A stretch of 56,782 nucleotides of DNA. Origin: Bifidobacterium sp. B4142 (lineage in GTDB: Bacteria > Actinomycetota > Actinomycetes > Actinomycetales > Bifidobacteriaceae). Positions 43,607-52,151 of the stretch are shown here, one piece after another. The DNA is taken from NCBI RefSeq assembly GCF_026537325.1, contig NZ_JAFNMJ010000007.1, forward strand, positions 1 to 56,782, written 5' to 3'. Within the stretch, counting starts at the first letter, position 1. The number at the start of each line of letters is the position of its first letter. The notes below the pieces were generated by a model, which saw only the letters and a list, made by a program, of their open reading frames with translations, ran no database searches and had not been told where the DNA came from. Position numbers and translations under genes: made by a program.

Positions 43607-44458
43607 GTGTTGAAGGTCGCGGTGCCCAATAAGGGCATGTTGTCCCAGCCCGCATGGAGGCTGCTGTCAGAGTCTGGCTATCGTCTGCGTTCCAACGATC
43701 GGCAACTGGTGGTGGATGACGTTGACAACGACATTCAGCTCTTTTACTTAAGGCCCAACGACATAGCGGTCTATGTCGGCTTGGGAACCATCGATCTGGG
43801 CATCACCGGGCGTGACCTTCTGCTCAACTCCGGAACCCGGGCCGTCGAGGTCACGCAGTTAGGATTCGGTGCGTCCACCTTCAGATTCGCCGCTCCGGAA
43901 GCCAGTGCCATCAACACCTTGCAGGACGTGGACGGCAAGCGCATTGGCACTACTTTCGACCGGCTTCTTGAGAACTACCTGACCAGCAAGGGACTCAAGG
44001 CCGAACTGATCCACTTGGACGGCGCAGTGGAGTCCTCAGTCAAGCTCGGGGTAGCCGACCTGATCGCCGATGTGGTCTCCACCGGCACCACCCTGCGTAA
44101 CGCCGGGCTACGGGTCTTCGGCGATCCGATTCTGAAATCGGAGGGGATTCTCATCAGATCACCCCGTCTGGATCCAGATGATGAGCGGTTGGCGGTCATG
44201 TCCCGCAGGCTGGAGGGTGTGCTGACAGCCCGCCGCTATGTACTGATGGATTATGACATCCCGGTTGAACGCGTGGCCATGGCCGTGGGCATCACACCAG
44301 GCTATGAGTCGCCGACAGTCTCCTCCCTGCACGACAAGCAGTGGGCCGCAGTCAGGGCCATGGTTCCCAGGGACCAGGTGAACAACCTCATGGATCGCCT
44401 CTATGAGATCGGTGCGCGTGCCATCCTTGTAACTGCCCTTCAAGCTTCTAGAATGTAG
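43607..44458 (+). CDS. hisG: ATP phosphoribosyltransferase, long form
   Basis: A 283-residue HisG of the long type, which catalyses the committed step of histidine synthesis. The PRPP-binding region is [20 protein letters not shown], and the phosphate loop region is [13 protein letters not shown] at the start. The C-terminal ACT-like domain of about 70 residues (from about 210) brings feedback inhibition by histidine in this type and needs no HisZ. AGGAGG precedes GTG 43607. Confidence 0.96.
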   Translation: MLKVAVPNKGMLSQPAWRLLSESGYRLRSNDRQLVVDDVDNDIQLFYLRPNDIAVYVGLGTIDLGITGRDLLLNSGTRAVEVTQLGFGASTFRFAAPEASAINTLQDVDGKRIGTTFDRLLENYLTSKGLKAELIHLDGAVESSVKLGVADLIADVVSTGTTLRNAGLRVFGDPILKSEGILIRSPRLDPDDERLAVMSRRLEGVLTARRYVLMDYDIPVERVAMAVGITPGYESPTVSSLHDKQWAAVRAMVPRDQVNNLMDRLYEIGARAILVTALQASRM

Positions 44459-44462
44459 TCGG

Positions 44463-45077
44463 ATGGCACTGATTGATCGAATTTCACGCAGCAGGTACAG
44501 CCCTGAGCCAAGGTCGGTAATTCTCACCGTACCCAATGTCATCAGCCTGCTTCGTATCCTCTCCATACCTCTTATTGCCTATCTGGTGGCCAACCGTCAT
44601 CTGATCATTTCCTTGGTGGTCATGCTGATTTCGGCCCTTTCAGACGGTGTGGATGGGATCATTGCCCGTAGGTTCAACCAGGTCAGCAAGCTGGGGCAGA
44701 TCCTTGATCCGGTTGCCGATCGGCTGCTGATTCTCTGTTCCGTCCTTGCCCTGAGCATCGCCTCCATACTGCCATGGTGGCTTCTGGCCCTAGTAGGTGT
44801 CCGGGATGTGCTCATGGGTCTGTTGGTTTTGGCGCTGGCCCAGCACGATTATGGCCCCTTGCCCGTGCACTTCGCCGGCAAGACCGGAACGGCCGTGCTC
44901 ATGCTGGCCATACCGGCCCTGATTTTTGCGGATGTGGGCACCTCAACCTTCTTCCGTCTCTTCCACCTGGTGGCACTTGCGGCCGTCATCTGGGGGGTTG
45001 GCCTTTACTGGCTGGCAGGGCTGATCTACGCACGCCAGGGCATCGGATTGCTTCGTCAGGACAGCCATCATGACTGA
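44463..45077 (+). CDS. pgsA: CDP-alcohol phosphatidyltransferase, PgsA type
   Basis: A 204-residue membrane enzyme of the CDP-alcohol phosphatidyltransferase family. The catalytic motif DGVDGIIARRFNQVSKLGQI followed by LDPVADRL (Asp-x2-Asp-Gly-x2-Ala-Arg-x8-Gly-x3-Asp-x3-Asp) is complete at about residues 62-89. By position (equivalent of Rv1822, pgsA2) it probably makes phosphatidylglycerol phosphate, but a different alcohol acceptor cannot be excluded. About five membrane helices follow. It begins 4 bases after hisG and its stop overlaps the next gene by 8 bases, which suggests one transcript. Confidence 0.88.
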   Translation: MALIDRISRSRYSPEPRSVILTVPNVISLLRILSIPLIAYLVANRHLIISLVVMLISALSDGVDGIIARRFNQVSKLGQILDPVADRLLILCSVLALSIASILPWWLLALVGVRDVLMGLLVLALAQHDYGPLPVHFAGKTGTAVLMLAIPALIFADVGTSTFFRLFHLVALAAVIWGVGLYWLAGLIYARQGIGLLRQDSHHD

Positions 45078-46026
45078 GCCGCAGATGACCCCCGAATCCT
45101 TCCACGTGCCGCCTGACCGTGCCTTGATTCACCGTCGGGCGGCTTTTTCGCATTCCAGTGCAGGTCTGGAACGCCACTATGTAGACCAGGAGAGCTCGGA
45201 GCCTGCTCAGGAATCCATGCGTCGGCGCATGGCTGATGAGTCTCTGAGGCTGATTGACGACCTGACCAACCGTCCTATGGATCCCATGTTCGAGGATGCC
45301 CGTCTGCTGCCCGCCGAGCGTAGATCGCCGCTGAGCGTATGGGTCAACCGAATACTGGTCTTCGTCATTTGTGTACTGGTCGGCCTGGCAGGCACGGGTA
45401 TAGTGCAGGTGTTGCACCGGGACCCCCGTCAGAAGGTACGTGAGAAGCTCATCTCCCAGGTGGAGGCGGTCAGCAAGCGTGCCAACGATCTCAACAGTCA
45501 GATCTCGGATCTTAATGGCAACATCGATACGCTCTCGGCTCAGGAGGGCGGCCAGGGGCAAAGCAGTACGCAGACCGCTGACGATCTGACCAACGGCACC
45601 AGCAAGGTGCAGGGGCAGGGTGTCGTCATCACCTTGGCCAACCCCATTGCCTCCAAAGATTCCCGGGAGAATGCTGATCAGATCAAATTGCTCACCGACC
45701 AGGACCTGCAGTGGTTCCTGACCAAGCTTTGGTCTGCGGGGGCCGAAGCCATCGCCATCAACGGCAATAGAATAGGAACACAGACATCAGTGCGTACGGC
45801 CGGTCAGACCATTTTGGTGGGGACCACCTCGATCGAGTCACCCTATAAGATCGAAGCCATCGGCGATCAAGGTGCCTTGTCCGATCTGATGGTTCGTAGC
45901 GATCTGCAGGGCCGTCTGCGGGACCTGAAGAAGGCGAACATCACTGTCAATGTGGTCAAACAGCGACGCCTGAGTCTGAATGCAGTGAGTTTGCCCAATC
46001 TGTCCTATGCCGGAAGGAGTCATTGA
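45070..46026 (+). CDS. DUF881 family membrane-anchored protein (first copy)
   Basis: A 318-residue protein with one membrane helix at about residues 94-116 (ILVFVICVLVGLAGTGIV), a following coiled-coil-prone stretch of about 45 residues, and a C-terminal DUF881 domain. The N-terminal 90 residues are cytoplasmic. The family lies next to DUF1290 genes in many Gram-positive bacteria and a link to cell division has been proposed from context; no activity is established. GGG at KVQGQGVVITLANPI marks the domain start. It corresponds to Rv1823. Confidence 0.85.
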   Translation: MTEPQMTPESFHVPPDRALIHRRAAFSHSSAGLERHYVDQESSEPAQESMRRRMADESLRLIDDLTNRPMDPMFEDARLLPAERRSPLSVWVNRILVFVICVLVGLAGTGIVQVLHRDPRQKVREKLISQVEAVSKRANDLNSQISDLNGNIDTLSAQEGGQGQSSTQTADDLTNGTSKVQGQGVVITLANPIASKDSRENADQIKLLTDQDLQWFLTKLWSAGAEAIAINGNRIGTQTSVRTAGQTILVGTTSIESPYKIEAIGDQGALSDLMVRSDLQGRLRDLKKANITVNVVKQRRLSLNAVSLPNLSYAGRSH

Positions 46027-46027
46027 C

Positions 46028-46360
46028 ATGTCGGCAATTCTCGGCCTGATCCTAGGCGTGGTGGCGGGCATCTTCCTCAAGCCCGACATTCCCATTGTCC
46101 TGCAGCCTTATTTGCCCATCATGGTGGTGGCCGCTCTGGATGCCCTGATGGGCGCGGTCCGTTCCTACTTCGAACGCAGCTTCTCGGACCGGGTCTTTGT
46201 GGTCTCCTTCATCTCCAATGTGATCACGGCAACTCTTCTGGTCTTCCTGGGTAACCAGCTGGGCGTGGGCTCTCAGCTGTCTACGGCCGTCATTGTGGTG
46301 CTGGGCATCCGCATCTTCTCCAACGTCTCCGCTATTCGACGGTTCATTTTCAAGGGGTGA
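46028..46360 (+). CDS. sbp: DUF1290 small basic protein
   Basis: A 110-residue integral membrane protein of the DUF1290 family (small basic protein), with three hydrophobic segments (about 3-20, 25-45 and 60-100). SDRVFVVSFISNVITATLLVFLG (in two parts) and VVLGIRIFSNVSAIRRFIF are family-typical. In Bacillus the gene lies with divIB and ftsA, hence the suspected link with division; function is unknown. Start ATG 46028 has GGAAGGAG and overlaps nothing, while the frame is open from 46007. It corresponds to Rv1824. Confidence 0.9.
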   Translation: MSAILGLILGVVAGIFLKPDIPIVLQPYLPIMVVAALDALMGAVRSYFERSFSDRVFVVSFISNVITATLLVFLGNQLGVGSQLSTAVIVVLGIRIFSNVSAIRRFIFKG

Positions 46361-46364
46361 GCAT

Positions 46365-47198
46365 ATGAGACACACCCTGAGGAAGAAGCGCGATGAGGGA
46401 ATGCCCAAGAGCATTCCGCCTAGGAGGCCTGGACGGGTCAGGGCTCCGGCCGACGACACGCAGACCGGTGCTTTTCCGGTGGTTCGCCGTCGGCCTCTGC
46501 GCACCCTTAATTCCAACGCCACCAGGGTCAGGCTGGTTACCAGCGTCCTGGTGGCCCTGATGTGCGCCCTGTTGGGCTTTGGTTATGCGGTCCAGGTGCA
46601 TAATAACCAGTCCTCCTACCAGAGTCTGTCCGAGGAGGAGCTGGTACGGGTGCTGGATGAGACCAGCAACCAGGTCGACAAGCTGGAGGAGCGCAAGAGC
46701 CAGCTCAACCAGCAGCTGACCTCCATCAAGTCCGCCGCCGACAAGCAAAAGGAAGCTGCCCGCATAGCCCAGCAGAATGAGCAGAGCAGCGGCATCCTTG
46801 CCGGGCGGCTGCCTGCACAAGGCAGGGGAGTGGTGGTGACAGTCACCGAAGACAGTGATCGGGTGGATGCTTCTACCATGTTCAATCTGATCGAAGAGCT
46901 GCGCAATGCTGGCGCTGAGGTCATATCCTTCAACGATGTCCGGGTGGTTACCAGTACTTATCTGTTGGACACCCGCACCGGCCTGCAGTGTGACCACGCC
47001 AAGCTGCGCAGCCCCTACGTTGTCAAGGCCATTGGGGATCCGGACAGCCTGCAGAATGCCGTCCAGATCGCCGGGGGAGTGGGTTCGCGGATCAAGGTGC
47101 AGTTCCATGCGACCGTATCCGTGGAGCAGTCGAATAGTGTCAGAATCGACCAGGTTCGACGCGTGCAGGACTACCAGTATGCAAAGCCTGTAGAATAG
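46365..47198 (+). CDS. DUF881 family membrane-anchored protein (second copy)
   Basis: A 277-residue paralogue of the DUF881 protein at 45070. A basic N-terminal cytoplasmic stretch of about 50 residues is followed by one membrane helix (about 56-78, VTSVLVALMCALLGFGYAVQV), a coiled-coil-prone segment rich in Gln and Lys (about 85-130), and the DUF881 domain (for example AQGRGVVVTVTEDSD and FNLIEELRNAGAEVISFND). It starts 4 bases after the small basic protein. It corresponds to Rv1825. Confidence 0.88.
   Translation: MRHTLRKKRDEGMPKSIPPRRPGRVRAPADDTQTGAFPVVRRRPLRTLNSNATRVRLVTSVLVALMCALLGFGYAVQVHNNQSSYQSLSEEELVRVLDETSNQVDKLEERKSQLNQQLTSIKSAADKQKEAARIAQQNEQSSGILAGRLPAQGRGVVVTVTEDSDRVDASTMFNLIEELRNAGAEVISFNDVRVVTSTYLLDTRTGLQCDHAKLRSPYVVKAIGDPDSLQNAVQIAGGVGSRIKVQFHATVSVEQSNSVRIDQVRRVQDYQYAKPVE
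47191..47196 (+). promoter_or_regulatory. -10 TAGAAT just before the FHA gene, possible leaderless start
   Basis: TAGAAT lies 8 bases before ATG 47205, inside the last codons of the DUF881 gene. No ribosome site is visible before ATG 47205. Read-through from upstream remains possible. Confidence 0.4.
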
Positions 47199-47204
47199 TC
47201 AATT

Positions 47205-47648
47205 ATGACAGATCCTATTCCCACTGCGGGCGAGACGACCATCATCGGCATGCCGGCCCTGAACATTCCAGTCACCTCCAACGGTGACCGTCCACTGACC
47301 AAGGACGACTTGGTGACCATGGCACGATTGCCTGAAGGTACAGCCCTGCTGATCTCTACCAGGGGAGCGGTGTCAGGATCGCGCTATCTGTTGGACGAGG
47401 ATCAGGTCAGCGTGGGTCGTGATCCGAAGGCGGACATTCTGTTGGACGATTCGACAGTCTCCCGGGCGCACGCCATATTCGTGCGGACTGACCATGGTTT
47501 TCGGGTCGAGGATACTGGCAGTCTCAACGGCACTTATGTCAACCGCGAACGCGTGGACCAGGCCGACCTGCACAATGGCGACGAGATCATGATCGGCAAG
47601 TTCAGATTGGTCTACTTCGATAATCGGGCAGTCATCGCCAAGAACTGA
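47205..47648 (+). CDS. garA: GarA/OdhI-type FHA domain regulator
   Basis: A 147-residue protein with an N-terminal flexible tail and a C-terminal forkhead-associated domain. The FHA core is VGRDPKADILLDDSTVSRAH and then TGSLNGTYVNRE (about residues 67-110), with the phosphothreonine-binding Arg, Ser and Asn. The tail holds GETTIIG at about residues 9-15, equivalent to the ETT motif that PknB and PknG phosphorylate in mycobacterial GarA and corynebacterial OdhI. Unphosphorylated GarA inhibits 2-oxoglutarate dehydrogenase and glutamate dehydrogenase there; the targets here are unknown. Position matches Rv1827, but gcvH (Rv1826) is missing. Confidence 0.9.
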   Translation: MTDPIPTAGETTIIGMPALNIPVTSNGDRPLTKDDLVTMARLPEGTALLISTRGAVSGSRYLLDEDQVSVGRDPKADILLDDSTVSRAHAIFVRTDHGFRVEDTGSLNGTYVNRERVDQADLHNGDEIMIGKFRLVYFDNRAVIAKN

Positions 47649-47662
47649 CAGGGGGGCATGAC

Positions 47663-48259
47663 ATGGCCGGTGAGATGCCGACGCTGGTACAGGGTGAACT
47701 CTTTTCGCCTGAGCAGGCTGAGGGCACGACCCGGGGTTACCGGGGAACGGTCGCAGCCAAGGTGGCCGGCATCACCTATCGGCAGCTGGATTACTGGGCT
47801 CGCAAAAGGATTGTAGAGCCGTCAATCAAGGCCTCACACGGGTCAGGCTCCCGTAGGCTCTACTCCTTCAAGGATGCGGTTATCCTGGCTGTCCTCAAGC
47901 GTCTCTTGGATGCCGGTGTCAATTTGGTCAATGCCACGAATACGGTGAACTATCTCGAGCGTCGAACTGTTGGTCAACTCGAGCATGTAACGGTGGTCTG
48001 CGATGGTGATCAGGTCACCGAATGTTCAGGACCTGATCAGGTCTTTGCGCTGATGCAGTCCGGGCGTGCCGTTTTTGCTATCTCTGTGGGTGCTATCTGG
48101 CATCGCATGGATCTTGAGCTGCAGACCTGTGATCATGTGGATTTGACTACTGGACAGCTGACCCCGGGTCTGCCTGAGCGGCCTATCGACGAGCTGACGG
48201 CCATGCGTCTGCGCCAGCGTCTGGAGCAGCAGCACGAGCAGCGCCAGCGGGCTGCATGA
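47663..48259 (+). CDS. ftsR: MerR-type regulator, FtsR-like
   Basis: A 198-residue MerR-family transcriptional regulator. The winged helix-turn-helix is at about residues 30-95 (VAGITYRQLDYWARKRIVEP and SRRLYSFKDAVILAVLKRLL). The C-terminal part matches the Rv1828/FtsR type, which in Corynebacterium glutamicum activates ftsZ. It has no metal-binding Cys and the effector is not known. It is next to garA, as in mycobacteria. GGGGGG precedes ATG 47663. Confidence 0.88.
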   Translation: MAGEMPTLVQGELFSPEQAEGTTRGYRGTVAAKVAGITYRQLDYWARKRIVEPSIKASHGSGSRRLYSFKDAVILAVLKRLLDAGVNLVNATNTVNYLERRTVGQLEHVTVVCDGDQVTECSGPDQVFALMQSGRAVFAISVGAIWHRMDLELQTCDHVDLTTGQLTPGLPERPIDELTAMRLRQRLEQQHEQRQRAA

Positions 48260-48337
48260 TTGTCGCGGTGGAAGCCGAAACAGGGGAGAAAAACGAAAAG
48301 AAATTTGACATAACGTACATTATCGGCTTACTAGGTC

Positions 48338-48357
48338 ACTATCAGTATCCTGATAGT
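48338..48357. terminator. Inverted repeat between ftsR and gph (bidirectional terminator candidate)
   Basis: ACTATCAG and CTGATAGT pair perfectly around TATC. The repeat lies between the convergent ftsR and gph genes in an AT-rich stretch, so it may end both transcripts. The T-runs are short. Confidence 0.45.
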
Positions 48358-48417
48358 ATTCTGACGTTTCCAGCGATTCATGGTCAATCCATTGGCGCTG
48401 ACCTTGCAGTGGCATCC

Positions 48418-49149
48418 TCAGTGCTGAGTCTGATCGTTGTCGAAGTAATCCTCGGCAGCTTGGCACAATTGATCGACCTGGTCGATGACTCGATAGCAGC
48501 CGTGAGATTCCAGCTCTCCGGGCTCGGCATAGCCCCAGCGGCATCCCAGGCAGTCCAGGCCGGTTTCCAGCGCCCCATCGGCATCAGTCCAGCGGTCACC
48601 GGCCATAAGGGCTCGGTCGCCGAGTTTTGCATTGAAGCCAGTCTGCTCAAGTGCGTAGGTGATGACCTGGGCCTTGGTGGTTCTTGTGGAGTCCTTGCTG
48701 GCGCCATAGATGCCATCCACCAGTGGTGTCAGTCCGAAGTGGTCACAGACCGGTAGAGCCTGGTACTCGGGTTTGCAGGTGGCCACAGCCAATGTCAGAC
48801 CATGTTTGCGCATACGACTCAGCTGTTCGATGATGCCGTCGAAGACAGTGGCGAGCAGGCGTCCAGGAATGTGTTGGCCAGGATGCTTCGGATCCTCGAA
48901 TGCTGCTAACTCGCTGTAATAGCGCCGGTAGATCTGTACGCCCTTATCGATGTCTTCCTCCCTGATGCCGTTGTGGCGCAAGGATGCTTCGATAGCTGGT
49001 CCGATGAATCGTCGAAGTTCGCTCTCATCGGGCACAGGATGACCAAGCTCTTTGAAAGTTTGTACCACAGAGGCGATAATGCCCGGATGCGAGGCGGTCA
49101 GGGTGCCGTCCAGATCCAGCAGAACCAGGCGGCGCGGTGATTTACTCAT
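48418..49149 (-). CDS. gph: HAD-superfamily hydrolase, phosphoglycolate phosphatase type
   Basis: A 243-residue haloacid dehalogenase-type phosphatase. Motif I is LLDLDGTL with the nucleophilic and general acid Asp, motif II appears as AVATCK, and motif III/IV as ALMAGDRWTDADGALE. A helical cap follows motif I, as in phosphoglycolate phosphatase and pyrophosphatase PpaX. The exact substrate cannot be read. Its start overlaps the rbpA stop by 8 bases, so the two are cotranscribed, though no functional link is known. Confidence 0.85.
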   Translation of the reverse strand: MSKSPRRLVLLDLDGTLTASHPGIIASVVQTFKELGHPVPDESELRRFIGPAIEASLRHNGIREEDIDKGVQIYRRYYSELAAFEDPKHPGQHIPGRLLATVFDGIIEQLSRMRKHGLTLAVATCKPEYQALPVCDHFGLTPLVDGIYGASKDSTRTTKAQVITYALEQTGFNAKLGDRALMAGDRWTDADGALETGLDCLGCRWGYAEPGELESHGCYRVIDQVDQLCQAAEDYFDNDQTQH

Positions 49150-49489
49150 AATCGGGGAACCATCCTTCTCGGTGCATTTTCAGGCGCTTGTCCAGTACGG
49201 CTTTGAGCTCATCCTCGGACCGGCGCTCCAGCAGCATGTCCCAGTGGGTCCTGGTCGGTTTGCCGGTTTTGCCGGACTCCTGCTCGTCATGCCCCTCGAG
49301 TTGAGCGATCTGCCCGCAACGGCACTCCCACTCCTGCGGCACCTCAGCGCCCTCAGCCAGCGGCAGAATGGTCCGATGGCCCTTGGGGCAGATGTAGGCG
49401 ACCTCGCTGCGTGCTGCGAAATCCACATTCTGATCGGATTCCAGGGACTTCGCCCCGATACTCATGCCGCGAAGACTGCGCTCTGCCAT
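49142..49489 (-). CDS. rbpA: RNA polymerase-binding protein RbpA
   Basis: A 115-residue RbpA, an actinobacterial transcription activator that binds RNA polymerase and group 1/2 sigma factors and stabilises open complexes. The core has VAYICPKGHRTILPLAEGAEV and WECRCGQIA, with the zinc or fold-stabilising Cys pairs. The C-terminal basic linker and sigma-interacting domain holds TRTHWDMLLERRSEDEL, the family hallmark. TATGGAGGAATC precedes ATG 49489. The order and gene are typical of actinobacteria. Confidence 0.95.
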   Translation of the reverse strand: MAERSLRGMSIGAKSLESDQNVDFAARSEVAYICPKGHRTILPLAEGAEVPQEWECRCGQIAQLEGHDEQESGKTGKPTRTHWDMLLERRSEDELKAVLDKRLKMHREGWFPDYE

Positions 49490-49573
49490 GATTCCTCCAT
49501 ACTTATGTCCGTCACTGCCTCCAAGCTACAGAACAGTGTTGACCTGAAACTTATTCCCTGTCTGCGGTCGTGT

Positions 49574-52138
49574 TCACTCCACGCCCGTATAAGCCACAAT
49601 GCCGCGATTGACCTGGTCGGCGGCGATGCTGGCAGTCCTGGCAAGGTGATGTCCTCCCCTGCCCAGGTAGGGTTCCACCTGGACGATCTGGGTGAGCACA
49701 TCGGACAGGCGCTTGGCGTTGCGCACAAAGTCCCCTGCCGTCAGATCGCTGTCACGCAGGATGGTGGTCAGCGAGTCGCCACAGGCCCAGTCGTAGATGG
49801 TCGGTCCCAAGCCAAAGTCGAGTTCCGGGGGCAGTTCCAATCCAGCCTGATCGCAGCGTTCCTGCACTTGGGACCACTGACGTTTCATATCCTCCATGGC
49901 CTCAACCAGCCTGTGAGCCCGGTATCCGGCCCTCTCCCCCGGCTGCTCCCCCACCCCACGGCGAGATTCGTAGACTAGTCCGGAGACTGCGGCTGCCAGT
50001 TCGGCGGGCTCCAGATCATTGAGGATGCCCCGATCAAGGATCTCTGCAAGACTCAGATCCTGCTCGCTGTAAATGCGCCGGAGCAGCTGGCCCTTCCGGG
50101 TCAGTCGGCAGACGTCTGGGCCCATAGGCCGGGTGTAGCACAGGTCAGCCAGAATCTGGCAGATCCTGTCGAACTGTCGTGAGACTGACCCTGTTTTGGA
50201 CTCGTACTGTTCCCGGGTGCGCTGCAGCTCCTTATCCATGCGGATCCATCGATTCCCCCAGCGCAGATGCTTGGGCAGGTCAGGGCACTGGCGGCAGGGA
50301 TGGTTGCGCTCCTGCTCACGCAGCTGGTCGATATGCCGGTCAAGGTCGCAGAATGCCCGGTTGCGGGCCTTCTCGCTGGTGAATCGTTGCCGTTTCAGTC
50401 GGCGGCGATCGTTTTTCTGGGCCGAAGAGAGGGCCGCACGGATACGCATGAACTCGATCAGATCGCCACGGTTGCACTGAGCAGCTTTCCGGTAGTCCTC
50501 CAGGCCGCTGGTCAGGGTCTCGATGCGCTCCTCCAGCTCGGAGGCTGATCGGTTGGCCTCCCACTGGGCAAAGGAGTGGTCCAGGGTGTCCCGGGCACGC
50601 GTGTAGCTGGATGAGTTGAGCAGGTTGACGGCCATGTTGAAGGTGGGCCGGAAGCTGGAGTGCAGCGGGTAAACCCTCCGGCTGGACAGCGCAGCCATGG
50701 TCTTGGGGCTGAAGTCCCGGTGGTCGACCACCACTACATGACCAATGTCGTCGATGCCGCGCCGGCCGGCTCGACCGGTCAGCTGGGTGAACTCGCCAGG
50801 CGTAAGAGCTACATGGCCTGTCCCGTCGAATTTCTCCAGCTTCTCGGCCACCACGCAACGGGCGGGCATATTGATGCCCAAGGCCAGGGTCTCGGTGGCG
50901 AAGACCACCTTGAGAAGTCCTAACTCGAACAAGTGTTCGACTATCTGCCGAAAGAGAGTGACGACGCCGGCATGATGGGCGGCGAAGCCCTGCTCCAGAG
51001 CGAAGCGGAACTGGGCGAATCCCAGCGCTTTGAGATCCTCCTTGCTGAGCTGGCCGGCTGCCATGGAGTCCACGATGTGCCGTATGCGGCGGGCTTCCTC
51101 ATCGGTGGTCAGCTGCAACCCTGCTCGGATGCACTGCTGGACGGCCTGGTCGCAGCCGGTGCGCGAGAAGATGAAGTAGATGCCGGGCAGCATATCCATG
51201 AAGTCCAGCTCATCGACCACATCGGCCCGGCTTGGTCGATACCGCTCCCCCGTTCGCCGCTCCGGTCTGCCGCCCCGGCCATGACGGTGGCGGTGCCCCT
51301 GGTCGCGGGCCTGGGCGCGCTCCTGCCCAGCCTTGTCCAGCTGGGCCAGCCTGGAGACCAGACGCGGGTTGATCTTTGGGGTCTGCCGTCCTGAACCGTC
51401 ATGCCGATACAAGTCCAAGATCTCGGGCTCGGTGTGCCTGTCGGCCTGGACCAGGACATGCTGTTCCAGCGGTACGGGCCGTCTCTCGGAGACCACCAGA
51501 TGGGTGCGTCCGCGCACTGAGGAGATCCAGTCGGAGAACTCCTCCACGTTGGACACGGTGGCCGACAACCCCACGATTCGGGTTGAAGCCGGAAGATGGA
51601 TGATGACCTCTTCCCAGACGGGCCCCCGGAAACGGTCGGCCAGATAGTGGACCTCATCCAGGATCACGTATTTCAGGGCCATCAGGGTAGAGGACTGCTC
51701 GTAGAGCATGTTGCGCAGGACCTCGGTGGTCATGACCACGATGTCCGCCTCGGAGTTGATGGAGGTGTCGCCGGTCAGCAGCCCCACCCGGTCCTCGCCG
51801 TATCGGTCGACCAGGTCATGGTATTTCTGGTTGCTCAGCGCCTTGATGGGGGTGGTGTAGAAGGTCTTGACGTTCTGTTCCTGGGCCAAAAATACTGCGA
51901 AGTCAGCCACGATGGTCTTGCCGGCGCCGGTCGGAGCGGCCACCAGGACGTTGTCGCCATCCTCAAGGGCGGTGATGGCCTCCAGCTGGAAGTCATCCAG
52001 GGGGAAGGGCAGCTTGGACTGAAAGCGTGCGGGAGCCCCGGTCATGCGCTTGCGGTGACGACTGAAACGGGCGTAGCGTTCCGCCGGCCCCGGTTCGGAT
52101 GCTGTTGAATCCTGTCCGTGGTGACGATGACCTGACAT
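49574..52138 (-). CDS. helY: Ski2-like DEAD/DEAH RNA helicase, HelY
   Basis: An 854-residue superfamily 2 helicase of the Ski2/Mtr4 type (HelY). Walker A is VLVAAPTGAGKTIVADFAVF (about residues 58-77), motif II is DEVHYLADRFRG (about 162), motif III is GLSATVSN, and motif VI is LTGRAGRRGID. An Arg/Gly-rich insertion with HRHRHGRGGRPERRTG-like sequence lies between the two RecA lobes. The C-terminal half carries the helical ratchet domains. Its substrate in bacteria is unknown, perhaps structured RNA. ATG 52138 follows GGAGGAAC; the frame is open from 52234. Confidence 0.93.
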   Translation of the reverse strand: MSGHRHHGQDSTASEPGPAERYARFSRHRKRMTGAPARFQSKLPFPLDDFQLEAITALEDGDNVLVAAPTGAGKTIVADFAVFLAQEQNVKTFYTTPIKALSNQKYHDLVDRYGEDRVGLLTGDTSINSEADIVVMTTEVLRNMLYEQSSTLMALKYVILDEVHYLADRFRGPVWEEVIIHLPASTRIVGLSATVSNVEEFSDWISSVRGRTHLVVSERRPVPLEQHVLVQADRHTEPEILDLYRHDGSGRQTPKINPRLVSRLAQLDKAGQERAQARDQGHRHRHGRGGRPERRTGERYRPSRADVVDELDFMDMLPGIYFIFSRTGCDQAVQQCIRAGLQLTTDEEARRIRHIVDSMAAGQLSKEDLKALGFAQFRFALEQGFAAHHAGVVTLFRQIVEHLFELGLLKVVFATETLALGINMPARCVVAEKLEKFDGTGHVALTPGEFTQLTGRAGRRGIDDIGHVVVVDHRDFSPKTMAALSSRRVYPLHSSFRPTFNMAVNLLNSSSYTRARDTLDHSFAQWEANRSASELEERIETLTSGLEDYRKAAQCNRGDLIEFMRIRAALSSAQKNDRRRLKRQRFTSEKARNRAFCDLDRHIDQLREQERNHPCRQCPDLPKHLRWGNRWIRMDKELQRTREQYESKTGSVSRQFDRICQILADLCYTRPMGPDVCRLTRKGQLLRRIYSEQDLSLAEILDRGILNDLEPAELAAAVSGLVYESRRGVGEQPGERAGYRAHRLVEAMEDMKRQWSQVQERCDQAGLELPPELDFGLGPTIYDWACGDSLTTILRDSDLTAGDFVRNAKRLSDVLTQIVQVEPYLGRGGHHLARTASIAADQVNRGIVAYTGVE

Positions 52139-52151
52139 GTTCCTCCAAGAA

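Noticed and set aside
48256-48756. Plus-strand frame of 166 codons starting at the end of ftsR
   Set aside because: Most of it is the complement of gph, and the first part has no ribosome site and no recognisable sequence.
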